DNA of 5,683 bases from DASUGC01 sp035606665 (GTDB taxonomy: Bacteria; Acidobacteriota; Vicinamibacteria; Vicinamibacterales; SCN-69-37): the NCBI GenBank assembly GCA_035606665.1, contig DATNEY010000046.1:1-5683 (forward strand), read 5' to 3'. Numbering within the stretch: the stretch's first letter is position 1; each line of letters opens with the position of its first letter. The notes under the pieces were generated by a model. It searched no databases. It saw nothing but the letters and a program-made list of their open reading frames with translations, and had not been told where the DNA came from. Shown piece after piece: positions 1 through 4,716 of this stretch. The translations under genes were made by a program, and so were the position numbers.

Positions 1-294
1 TCGTTTCTGTTGAAGGCCTACTCGACGGCCTTCCCGGATTTCCACCTGACGATCGACGATCTCGTCGCCGAAGAAGACAAAGTGGTGGTGCGATGGAGGT
101 TCACCGGGACGCAGCTCGGTCCGTTCGCCGACATCCCCGCCAGCGGGAAGCGCGTGGATGTCCCGAACGGCATTGCCATCTACCGGCTCGATGCCGGCAG
201 GATCACCGAAGCGCACTTTGCCTGGAACAAGTACGAGCTGCTGCAACAGCTTGGCGCGCTCGCCACTGGCAGCGCGGCTGCCACGCAGGCGTAA
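1..294 (+). CDS. SnoaL-like / ester cyclase family protein, C-terminal part
   Basis: The reading frame is open from the first base, so the gene begins left of the window and about 97 codons are seen. The sequence matches the second half of small SnoaL-like (NTF2-fold) proteins: an AFPDFHLTIDDLVAEEDKVV stretch, then VRWRFTGTQLG, a glycine/proline turn (PASGKRVDV), and IYRLDAGRITEAHF leading to a final helix ending in LLQQLG. This fold includes polyketide cyclases and many enzymes of unknown substrate, and it cannot be assigned a reaction from this fragment. The usual WD near the last strand is replaced by WNK. The stop codon is 19 bp before the first attC-like site, as expected for a cassette gene. 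A SnoaL-like fold has been solved for a protein from an integron cassette (Bal32a), so this cargo has precedent. Confidence 0.85.
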   Translation, partial: SFLLKAYSTAFPDFHLTIDDLVAEEDKVVVRWRFTGTQLGPFADIPASGKRVDVPNGIAIYRLDAGRITEAHFAWNKYELLQQLGALATGSAAATQA

Positions 295-313
295 CTCCAG
301 CCTACCGAACTCC

Positions 314-383
314 GGCTGACGACGGACTGGACCGTCGGAGCGCTGATCGCGAACGCGCCGCGGGTCAGTCCGGATCGTTACGC
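314..383 (+). other. Candidate attC site 1 (degenerate), behind the SnoaL-like gene
   Basis: L'' GGACTGGACC (324-333) pairs with L' GGTCAGTCC (363-371), leaving one unpaired G on the L'' side, which is the attC hallmark. The R' box is GTTACGC (377-383; one mismatch to GTTRRRY), 5 bp after L'. The R'' box GGCTGAC (314-320) deviates at two positions, including the usually fixed AAC. The length of 70 bp is normal. The next gene starts 8 bp after R'. The weak R'' box is the main doubt. Confidence 0.5.
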
Positions 384-390
384 GCACCCA

Positions 391-936
391 ATGAGCAACG
401 CCACTCTTCGATTGAGGTGCTTGCATGAGATCCGGAGTCGCATTGCGCGAGTAGCCGTGGGTCCGTCCACCGTGCGTGGGACTCCTCGCGGGACCGCACA
501 GGCGGCTCGCCGCTTCTTGGCGCAAGTTCCTCTGCGTTCGTTCCGCGCACGCAACCGCGTAGCGTTTGTAAAGTCCCTTGATCGCGAAACCACTCGGCTG
601 CAAGCCGCTCTGCCAGCACGAGGCCGACGATGGGGCGTGGCACGGAAGCTTCTCAATATCTACCTGCGTGATTGCGTCTACAGCGCACACCTTCGGTCGG
701 CTTACAGCCTGGGGCAAATCGAGCCGTTCTGCGAGGTGCCTCTCGACTCCATCACCGCCAAGAAACTCCGCGGCTCGGCCGACGGGGCCGCGTTGCCGGC
801 GTGGCCGGGTGTTGGACGTCTGACTCCGACAGTCAGCGCGCACTACCAAGCCGTTGCGACTCAGATTGCCAGAGCGCGGAAACTTCGGGTGGTGCACCTC
901 GATGCGTTCTGGTGGTCCGAGGATCGAGACACATAG
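391..936 (+). CDS. Cassette protein of unknown function, 181 aa
   Basis: The product shows features of a real protein rather than a chance frame. After an Arg-rich N-terminus there is an ordered run: RWGVARKLLNIYLRDCVY (about residues 80-97), LRSAYSLGQIEPFCEVPLDS (about 101-120), AKKLRG, LPAWPGVGRLTP (about 135-146), then SAHYQAVATQIARARK and a terminal VVHLDAFWW. It resembles uncharacterised bacterial proteins I recall with LN-hydrophobic-LRD, VPLDS, LP-W, YQ and RVHLD blocks. I know of no biochemical function and assign none. It has no signal peptide or membrane segment, so it is probably cytoplasmic, soluble and helical. The ATG at 391 lies only 8 bp after the attC R' box and has no Shine-Dalgarno sequence. 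In-frame GTG codons at 457 and 472 would give shorter proteins that start closer to the conserved part. The stop is 9 bp before the next attC-like site. Confidence 0.75.
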   Translation: MSNATLRLRCLHEIRSRIARVAVGPSTVRGTPRGTAQAARRFLAQVPLRSFRARNRVAFVKSLDRETTRLQAALPARGRRWGVARKLLNIYLRDCVYSAHLRSAYSLGQIEPFCEVPLDSITAKKLRGSADGAALPAWPGVGRLTPTVSAHYQAVATQIARARKLRVVHLDAFWWSEDRDT

Positions 937-945
937 CCAGATGCA

Positions 946-1032
946 GCGTAACTACGGCTCGCAGCCGGCGGCGGCGCGCTTCTGTGGCACAATCCGCGCG
1001 CGGCCGCCGCAGCTGAAGCCGGAGCGTCAGGC
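946..1032 (+). other. Candidate attC site 2 (probably decayed), behind the unknown cassette gene
   Basis: A long GC-rich imperfect hairpin. R'' GCGTAAC (946-952; one mismatch to RYYYAAC) is followed after 3 bp by L'' GGCTCGCAGC (956-965). The right arm has L' GCTGAAGCC (1012-1020), 5 bp, then GTCAGGC (1026-1032). The inner stem pairs GGCGGCGGCGCGC-like sequence with its near complement at about 991-1010. The R' box carries GTC where the conserved GTT is expected, which should impair cleavage. Its position directly behind a gene stop and its spacing match the other sites. Confidence 0.4.
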
Positions 1033-1102
1033 CGCCAAGAAATTGCGCCGATGTGTTGGCAGCACCCCGGACGCGTCGCGTCGTCTGTGTTAGCGTCGTT
1101 TT

Positions 1103-1300
1103 GTGAAGGTGCGCGAAGTCATTCGGTTGCTCGAGACTGATGGCTGGGTCCTGGTCAGTACCGAAGGAAGCCACCGTCAGTTCAAGCATCCAACGAAGCC
1201 GGGCCGGGTTACCGTGAGCGGAAGTCTTGGCGACGATATGCCCAAAGGGACGCTCGCATCAGTGAAACGACAGGCTGGATTCAAGGTGCCGAAATCATGA
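1103..1300 (+). CDS. hicA: HicA family toxin (mRNA interferase)
   Basis: A 65-residue protein of standard HicA length. KVREVIRLLETDGWVLVSTE is followed by the signature GSHRQFKHP, with the catalytic histidine at residue 24. Next come the second strand (GRVTVSG), the DDMPKGTL turn and the C-terminal helix LASVKRQAGFKV. HicA toxins have a double-stranded-RNA-binding-like fold and cut mRNA when free of HicB. The start is GTG at 1103: an in-frame TAG at 1091-1093 rules out anything upstream, and the next ATG would delete the active site. No Shine-Dalgarno sequence is visible. The gene overlaps hicB by 4 bp (ATGA at 1297-1300), so the pair is translationally coupled. About 70 bp separates it from the preceding attC-like site, room for its own promoter, although no convincing -35/-10 pair is evident. 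Confidence 0.93.
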   Translation: MKVREVIRLLETDGWVLVSTEGSHRQFKHPTKPGRVTVSGSLGDDMPKGTLASVKRQAGFKVPKS

Positions 1301-1560
1301 GAAGGGTCCAGTATCTCGTCCGCATCAATCGTGATCCCAGCAGCGACTGGGGGGCGTCCGTTCCGGACTTGCCGGGATGTGTCGCAACGGGCAAGACAAT
1401 CGATAGTGCATTGCGCCGGATCGCGCGCGCGATCGAGATCCACGTGCGCGGGCTTCGCGAAGACGGCCTTCCGGTTCCGCGACCAAGCCATCGCACGGTC
1501 ACGCCTCGTCGGAGGCCGCGGCAAGTCGACTTTTACGCCACAGTAGAAGTGGCGGCCTAA
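1297..1560 (+). CDS. hicB: HicB family antitoxin
   Basis: An 87-residue protein with the HicB partial RNase H-like domain. The N-terminal strand RVQYLVRINRDP leads to WGASVPDLPGCVATGKTIDS, the family's PDLPGC-T-G motif (about residues 22-33). Then come the helix ALRRIARAIEIHVRGLREDG and the LPVPRPS turn. It would neutralise HicA by covering its active site. The C-terminus (PRRRPRQVDFYATVEVAA) is short and has no clear helix-turn-helix or ribbon-helix-helix domain, so any autorepression by this protein is uncertain. The ATG overlaps the hicA stop, and AAGG at 1283-1286 is a distant possible ribosome site. The TAA stop (1558-1560) lies inside the R'' box of the following attC site, a compact arrangement typical of cassette genes. 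Confidence 0.92.
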   Translation: MRRVQYLVRINRDPSSDWGASVPDLPGCVATGKTIDSALRRIARAIEIHVRGLREDGLPVPRPSHRTVTPRRRPRQVDFYATVEVAA

Positions 1561-1634
1561 CAGGCGATGGACCCGACGACGCGCGAGCAGCGCTCGCGGC
1601 CCGCTCGGCGCGGGTCGTCGCCAGATCGTTACTC
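1555..1634 (+). other. attC site 3, behind hicAB
   Basis: R'' GCCTAAC (1555-1561) matches RYYYAAC exactly. L'' GGCGATGGACCCG (1563-1575) pairs with L' CGGGTCGTCGCC (1611-1622), leaving one extra base in L'' and one mismatch. After 5 bp comes R' GTTACTC (1628-1634), which keeps GTT and the final pyrimidine but differs at two inner positions. The central part adds further pairing (GACGCGCGAGC against GCTCGGCGCGGG). The total of 80 bp is in the usual range. The hairpin could also act as a transcription terminator after hicB, although no T-run follows. Confidence 0.65.
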
Positions 1635-1816
1635 TCTCGTTGGTCTGACGGTGTCGAAGACGGCAATGGGCGGCAGCGAACTTGTGGCGATCACAAAGCG
1701 GTCGCGATTGCCGTGACGGTGAGGTGGAGACGTTCTATACAAGTGAAGCCACCTAAAACACGAGTTGGAGCCGTCGGCACGACCACCGACCTTGCGCCGC
1801 GGCTCAACTCTGGGCG
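1629..1816 (+). mobile_element. Geneless integron cassette, 188 bp
   Basis: This unit lies between the cut points of two attC sites and holds no convincing gene. One short + frame (GTG 1651 to TGA 1714-1716, 21 codons) has no ribosome site and no recognisable product. The middle contains nested inverted repeats listed separately as a possible structured RNA. Cassettes without an open reading frame are known and may carry promoters or small RNAs. Its reality depends on both flanking attC calls. Confidence 0.5.
1661..1713. ncRNA. Possible structured RNA or hairpin inside the geneless cassette
   Basis: Three nested pairings can be read directly: CGGCAAT (1661-1667) with ATTGCCG (1707-1713), GCGA (1676-1679) with TCGC (1702-1705), and TTGTG (1682-1686) with CACAA (1692-1696) closing a 5-base loop. 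Together they form one interrupted stem of 16 pairs. No known RNA family is recognised, the transcribed strand is unknown, and GC-rich DNA makes some chance pairing likely. Confidence 0.25.
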
Positions 1817-1822
1817 TTAGGC
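1751..1822 (+). other. attC site 4, before the methyltransferase-like cassette
   Basis: L'' GAGTTGGAGCCG (1762-1773) and L' CGGCTCAACTC (1800-1810) pair perfectly except for one unpaired G in L'', the diagnostic extrahelical base. R' is GTTAGGC (1816-1822), an exact GTTRRRY match, 5 bp after L'. R'' is ACCTAAA (1751-1757), with one mismatch at its last base. The length is 72 bp. This is one of the two clearest sites in the window. Confidence 0.82.
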
Positions 1823-1833
1823 GTCAAAGGCCC

Positions 1834-1857
1834 ATGGCCCTCTTGGTGGTCAAGTGA
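1834..1857 (+). CDS. Possible leader peptide (MALLVVK) coupled to the methyltransferase-like gene
   Basis: A 7-codon frame starts at ATG 1834, 3 bp after AAAGG (1826-1830), and ends at TGA 1855-1857. Its stop overlaps the GTG start of the next gene as GTGA. That is the geometry of translational coupling and could help a cassette gene that has only a GTG start. It is too short for coding statistics and could be chance. Confidence 0.25.
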   Translation: MALLVVK

Positions 1858-2456
1858 TTGATCGCATTCGATATTTGCTCGCGGTCGTCAGCGTCATCGT
1901 CCTTCCATCGGGGCTGCTCTTTTGGTTTGTCATCCACCCCTGGGCTCGTTGGTGGAGAACACAGGGCCCGATTCGAACATACGCGATCGTTCTTCCGCTG
2001 GTCGTCGGTTTTGGTGCGTTGCTGTTTCGATTCCGCGGCCCGCTTCTAGGAGCGGATCTCGGAACGAACGGGCCTTTGATGGCGATGGCCTTGCTCCTCT
2101 ACGGCATGATGACTCGTCTCGAGCTTCAATACTGGAGGCACTTGAGCATCTCCACATTGGTAGGAGTACCGGAGTTGTCACCCTCTGAGCATCGAAGGGG
2201 CAGACTGCTGCAGGATGGAATTTATCGGGTGGTACGACATCCTCGGTACCTCAGCGCGGGTATCGGGACCATTGCCAACGCGCTCGTCATCAACTACGAA
2301 GGGATGTATATCCTCATCCTTTGGTTGTTCCCGGCGGGATACGTGATGTTGGTGCTCGAGGAGCGAGAACTCGTCGACCGTTTCGGAGAAGAGTATCGGC
2401 AGTATCAACGGGAGGTTCCACGGATCATTCCCCGACGACGGACCGATGAGAAGTAG
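1854..2456 (+). CDS. Isoprenylcysteine carboxyl methyltransferase-like integral membrane protein
   Basis: A 200-residue protein, the normal size for bacterial ICMT/phospholipid-methyltransferase-like proteins. Hydrophobic segments lie at about residues 7-28, 42-59, 73-88 and 134-168 (probably a helical hairpin). The conserved C-terminal half is present: DGIYRVVRHPRYLS (121-133), the RHP motif of the SAM-binding region, and EERELVDRFGEEYRQYQREV (169-188) followed by PRIIPR. Relatives methylate prenylcysteines, phospholipids or small lipophilic molecules with S-adenosylmethionine at the membrane; the substrate here cannot be told. The GTG at 1854 is the first plausible start, with GGTGG at 1845-1849 as a weak ribosome site. 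The gene lies between two good attC sites and is visibly less GC-rich than the right half of the window, supporting an origin by transfer. Confidence 0.88.
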   Translation: MIDRIRYLLAVVSVIVLPSGLLFWFVIHPWARWWRTQGPIRTYAIVLPLVVGFGALLFRFRGPLLGADLGTNGPLMAMALLLYGMMTRLELQYWRHLSISTLVGVPELSPSEHRRGRLLQDGIYRVVRHPRYLSAGIGTIANALVINYEGMYILILWLFPAGYVMLVLEERELVDRFGEEYRQYQREVPRIIPRRRTDEK

Positions 2457-2480
2457 CTGACCGAGCCGGATTTGCGTGAC

Positions 2481-2539
2481 GCCCAACCTGGCATGCAGCG
2501 GACGGCACAGTGCGCCGCCGCTGATGCCTGCCGTTAGAC
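2481..2539 (+). other. attC site 5, last of the array
   Basis: R'' GCCCAAC (2481-2487) and R' GTTAGAC (2533-2539) both match their consensus. L'' GGCATGCAGCGG (2490-2501) pairs with L' CCGCTGATGCC (2518-2528) throughout, apart from one unpaired G in L''. The centre adds GGC/GCC pairing around a small loop. At 59 bp it has the size of the classical 59-base element. It is 24 bp behind the methyltransferase-like gene. Confidence 0.88.
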
Positions 2540-2735
2540 GGCGCACATAAAGAGGGTTCGCGAGACGCGCGCTCTGCAGGGACACCGTCTCCAAGGTTTA
2601 AAGCGTCTCGCCGCAGCCGACCAAGTACCTCCTGAATATCCACAGCGCTACGACCACACCGGCAGCAACGCGCAGACGCTTCGGCGAAGACGCGGGCTGG
2701 ATCAGGGGGCGGCGATGCAGTAGTCTCCCATCTCG

Positions 2736-2757
2736 CCGGATCCCGAGTATCCGGGAT
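2736..2757 (+). promoter_or_regulatory. Overlapping inverted repeats in the cupin leader
   Basis: Two mutually exclusive 6-bp stems share bases: CCGGAT (2736-2741) with ATCCGG (2749-2754), and ATCCCG (2740-2745) with CGGGAT (2752-2757). They end 32 bp before the cupin start codon. This could be an operator for a dimeric regulator or a small RNA hairpin. No regulator is identified. Confidence 0.25.
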
Positions 2758-2777
2758 GCTGACGCGACTGCACCTGC

Positions 2778-2784
2778 AGGAGGA
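2778..2784 (+). promoter_or_regulatory. Strong ribosome binding site of the cupin gene
   Basis: AGGAGGA lies 5 bp before the ATG at 2790. It is a near-perfect Shine-Dalgarno sequence and fixes this start. The upstream cassette genes have nothing comparable. Confidence 0.8.
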
Positions 2785-2789
2785 ACACC

Positions 2790-3437
2790 ATGAAAAGCGT
2801 TGCGCTGAATGTTCTGCTGACGGCGGCGGTTCTGATTCCTCTGGTCGTCTACGCGCAGCCCAGGCCGGGGAATCCGACCACGGCGACCGTGATCACCAAG
2901 GCCGAGATCGACAAGATCAGCGCCACCCTGCAATCGCAGCGGACGCGTGACGAGAACGCCAGGGTTGTCGATATCGGCGACGGCTGGAGCATGGAGCTGG
3001 GCATCATTCATCGCGCCTCCACCCGGACCCCGCCGCCCGCCCCTGCCGCCGCGGCGGCCAATGCGCAGGTCATCCCGTGCGGAGAACGCATGGCAACGCC
3101 GCCGGCGGACGCGATTCCCGGCGCCATCACGCACGACAACCAGACCGAAGGCTATTACATCGTCTCCGGCGGCGGCACCGCGTTCATCGATGGCAAGGTC
3201 GTGAATGGCCGGAAGAGCACGGCGAATCCTGACGGCGGACCGAACGGTCCGGGCTGCGGCGGCCTGGCGGTTGGCGCGCGCAAGATCGAGTTGAAGGTCG
3301 GAGACGTGCTGATCGTTCCGCCTGGCGTGATCCACGGCTGGGCGGATATTCCCGATCACGTGGACTATCTCAGCTTCCGTCCGTCGCATGGCGTGATGAA
3401 GAACGGCTGGGTGAACCCGACGATCGCATCCAAGTAG
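2790..3437 (+). CDS. Secreted cupin-domain protein
   Basis: A 215-residue protein. Residues 1-22 form a signal peptide (basic start, LNVLLTAAVLIPLVVYA, then QP), so it should reach the periplasm. A Pro/Ala-rich linker (about 78-92) precedes a single cupin barrel. Motif 1 is seen as THDNQTEGYYIVSGGGTAFI (114-133), with H115 and E120 as likely metal ligands; it is of the H-x-x-Q-x-E type rather than the classical HxH. Motif 2 is GDVLIVPPGVIHGWADI (171-187), with H182. An insert with NPDGGPNGPGCGG lies between the motifs. Cupins span dioxygenases, isomerases and binding proteins, and no reaction is assignable here. The sugar dehydrogenase gene follows after 23 bp, so the two are probably co-transcribed and may share a substrate pathway. 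Confidence 0.88.
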   Translation: MKSVALNVLLTAAVLIPLVVYAQPRPGNPTTATVITKAEIDKISATLQSQRTRDENARVVDIGDGWSMELGIIHRASTRTPPPAPAAAAANAQVIPCGERMATPPADAIPGAITHDNQTEGYYIVSGGGTAFIDGKVVNGRKSTANPDGGPNGPGCGGLAVGARKIELKVGDVLIVPPGVIHGWADIPDHVDYLSFRPSHGVMKNGWVNPTIASK

Positions 3438-3460
3438 CGTGTCGAGGCATTGAGGCCACG

Positions 3461-4699
3461 GTGAATCGTTCCTGTCGTTCGCTGACCTCGGTGTTTTGCG
3501 CCGCCCTCGGCATCGTGGGTGTGGCGCAGGAAAGGCCCAGGCCGCCCGCGCCGCCGGCCGTGCCGCTGACGGCCGTCCCGGTCGAGAAGCCGATGGTCCT
3601 CACCACCGAGGCCGGCGTTCGCGTGCGAGTAGTGCCCATCGCCCGTGGACTGTCCCATCCCGACGGCCTCGTGTTTCTGCCCGACAACCGCACCATGCTT
3701 CTGACCGAACGCCCCGGCCGCCTGCGGATCGTCAGGGACGAGGTGCTCGATCCGAATCCGATCCTGGAGCTGCCGAAGCTGAACAACGTGTCGCTCGGCG
3801 GATTGCAGGACCTCGTTCTGCACCCGGATTTCGCGACCAATCACGTTCTCTATCTCTCCTACTCGAAGGAGGGCGATCGCGGCGTCACGCTCGCGGTCGC
3901 CCGCGCGCGTCTGGACGGGACCCGTCTCGCCGATGTGAAGGACATCTTCGTCGCCGATGCCTGGGCGGGCGAAGTAGGAACGTACGGCGGCCGGATGATC
4001 TTCGGTCCCGACCGTTTGCTGTACCTCGCAGTCGGCGATCGCGACGACCTGGTGAGCACCGACGATCCGCACATCCGGATGGAAGCGCAGAACCTGGCCA
4101 CTCACATCGGCAAGATTCTGCGCCTGCGTGACGACGGAAGCGTGCCGGCCGACAATCCGTTCGTGACGGAACCGAAGGCGAAGGCTGAAATTTACACCTA
4201 CGGCCACCGCAACCCGTACGGCCTCGCCTTTCACCCGCAGACCGGCGCGTTGTGGGAAGCGGAATTCGGTCCGAGAGGCGGCGACGAGATCAACGTCCTC
4301 GTCGCCGGGCACAACTACGGGTGGCCGCTCGTGTCCACCGGCCGCAACTACACCGGGACGCCGGTGTCGGACCAGCCGTGGTTTCGTCCCGGCATGGAGA
4401 TGCCGGTGTTCCAGTGGAACCCGGTGATCAACCCCGCGAACATGATCTTCTATACCGGTCGCAAGTTCGCGAAGTGGACGAACAGCCCGATCGTCGCCGG
4501 GGCGGGATCGAAAAAGGTTGTCCAGATGACGCTCACGCGGGGCATGGTCGTGAGCGGCGATTCAATGCTGCACGAGCTCAACGTGCGCTTCCGCGACGTT
4601 CGTCAGGGACCCGACGAGCTCCTTTATTTTTTGACGGAGGGCCGCTCCCGCGGCAACAACGACACGGACGGCATGCTGCTGCGACTCGAGCCCGAATAG
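3461..4699 (+). CDS. PQQ-dependent sugar (aldose) dehydrogenase, sGDH/YliI-like, secreted
   Basis: A 412-residue protein of the soluble glucose/sorbosone dehydrogenase six-bladed propeller family. An N-terminal signal peptide (about 1-22, ending GVA) is followed by a Pro-rich stretch. Family landmarks in order: SHPDGLVFLPD (65-75), TERPGRLRIV (82-91), GGLQDLVLHPDF (113-124) with H121 as the probable catalytic base, GGRMIFGPDRLLYLAVGDRD (176-195), GHRNPYGLAFHP (248-259) with the PQQ-contacting Arg, EFGPRGGDEINVLVAGHNYG (268-287), and RFRDVRQGPDELLYFLTEG (376-394). It should oxidise aldoses to lactones in the periplasm with PQQ and calcium; substrate preference is not readable. The start is GTG at 3461 with GAGG at 3452-3455. 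It is transcribed with the cupin gene and converges on the quinoprotein gene. Confidence 0.93.
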   Translation: MNRSCRSLTSVFCAALGIVGVAQERPRPPAPPAVPLTAVPVEKPMVLTTEAGVRVRVVPIARGLSHPDGLVFLPDNRTMLLTERPGRLRIVRDEVLDPNPILELPKLNNVSLGGLQDLVLHPDFATNHVLYLSYSKEGDRGVTLAVARARLDGTRLADVKDIFVADAWAGEVGTYGGRMIFGPDRLLYLAVGDRDDLVSTDDPHIRMEAQNLATHIGKILRLRDDGSVPADNPFVTEPKAKAEIYTYGHRNPYGLAFHPQTGALWEAEFGPRGGDEINVLVAGHNYGWPLVSTGRNYTGTPVSDQPWFRPGMEMPVFQWNPVINPANMIFYTGRKFAKWTNSPIVAGAGSKKVVQMTLTRGMVVSGDSMLHELNVRFRDVRQGPDELLYFLTEGRSRGNNDTDGMLLRLEPE

Positions 4700-4716
4700 C
4701 GCGCTTCTTCCGTCAA

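Larger units (their letters stand above)
1..2539 (+). mobile_element. Integron-type gene cassette array (distal part), no integrase in window
   Basis: Five attC-like imperfect palindromes lie between short, functionally unrelated genes that all read on the + strand, which is the layout of an integron cassette array. Cutting each site between the G and the TT of its R' box gives cassettes of about 378-1026, 1027-1628, 1629-1816 and 1817-2533, preceded by the tail of a cassette whose start lies left of the window. The content also fits: SnoaL-like proteins, toxin-antitoxin pairs, orphan proteins and geneless cassettes are all known cassette cargo. Three of the five sites (1555, 1751, 2481) are good and two (314, 946) are degenerate. 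No intI or attI is visible, so an integrase-less attC cluster is equally possible. The right boundary is the last R' box, at 2533-2539. Confidence 0.72.
2540..2789. other. Intergenic region between the cassette array and the cupin operon
   Basis: About 250 bp with no convincing gene on either strand. It contains a 9-bp perfect inverted repeat, GCGAGACGC (2560-2568) with GCGTCTCGC (2603-2611), with a 34-base loop and no T-run. It also contains a leader hairpin at 2736-2757. A - strand frame ending at 2598 encodes a short hydrophobic tail but continues antisense through the cupin gene. The promoter of the downstream operon is presumably here, but I cannot pick a reliable -35/-10 pair. Confidence 0.6.

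Noticed and set aside
289..383. GCGTAAC at 289-295 is an exact complement of the R' box GTTACGC at 377-383 and could be the R'' box of attC site 1.
   Set aside because: It lies 28 bp from the L'' arm that pairs with L', while the other sites have spacers of 1-4 bp. GGCTGAC at 314 fits the spacing better despite its mismatches.
365..656. Two overlapping - strand frames opposite the orphan cassette gene.
   Set aside because: Neither shows recognisable features, and the + frame has clear conserved-looking blocks.
1057..1062. TTGGCA as a -35 box for hicAB.
   Set aside because: No acceptable -10 box lies 16-18 bp downstream.
1089..1095. GTTAGCG just before hicA as an R' box.
   Set aside because: No L'' arm complementary to the sequence before it (GTCGCGTCGTC) was found upstream at a suitable distance.
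1555..1822. One very long attC from GCCTAAC (1555) to GTTAGGC (1816).
   Set aside because: At 268 bp it exceeds the usual range, and two separate L''/L' pairs are present inside, so two sites fit better.
2560..2611. Inverted repeat GCGAGACGC / GCGTCTCGC as a terminator or sixth attC.
   Set aside because: The 34-base loop, the lack of a T-run and the absence of AAC and GTT boxes around the arms argue against both.
2598..3389. Long - strand frame opposite the cupin gene as a full gene.
   Set aside because: Most of it is an Arg/Gly/Ala-rich mirror of the cupin coding sequence. Only its tail outside the cupin is noted as a weak finding.
3365..4312. Long - strand open frame of 315 codons opposite the sugar dehydrogenase.
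   Set aside because: The product is low-complexity, rich in R, H and G, with no family features, while the + strand encodes a clear enzyme. It is an antisense shadow in high-GC DNA.
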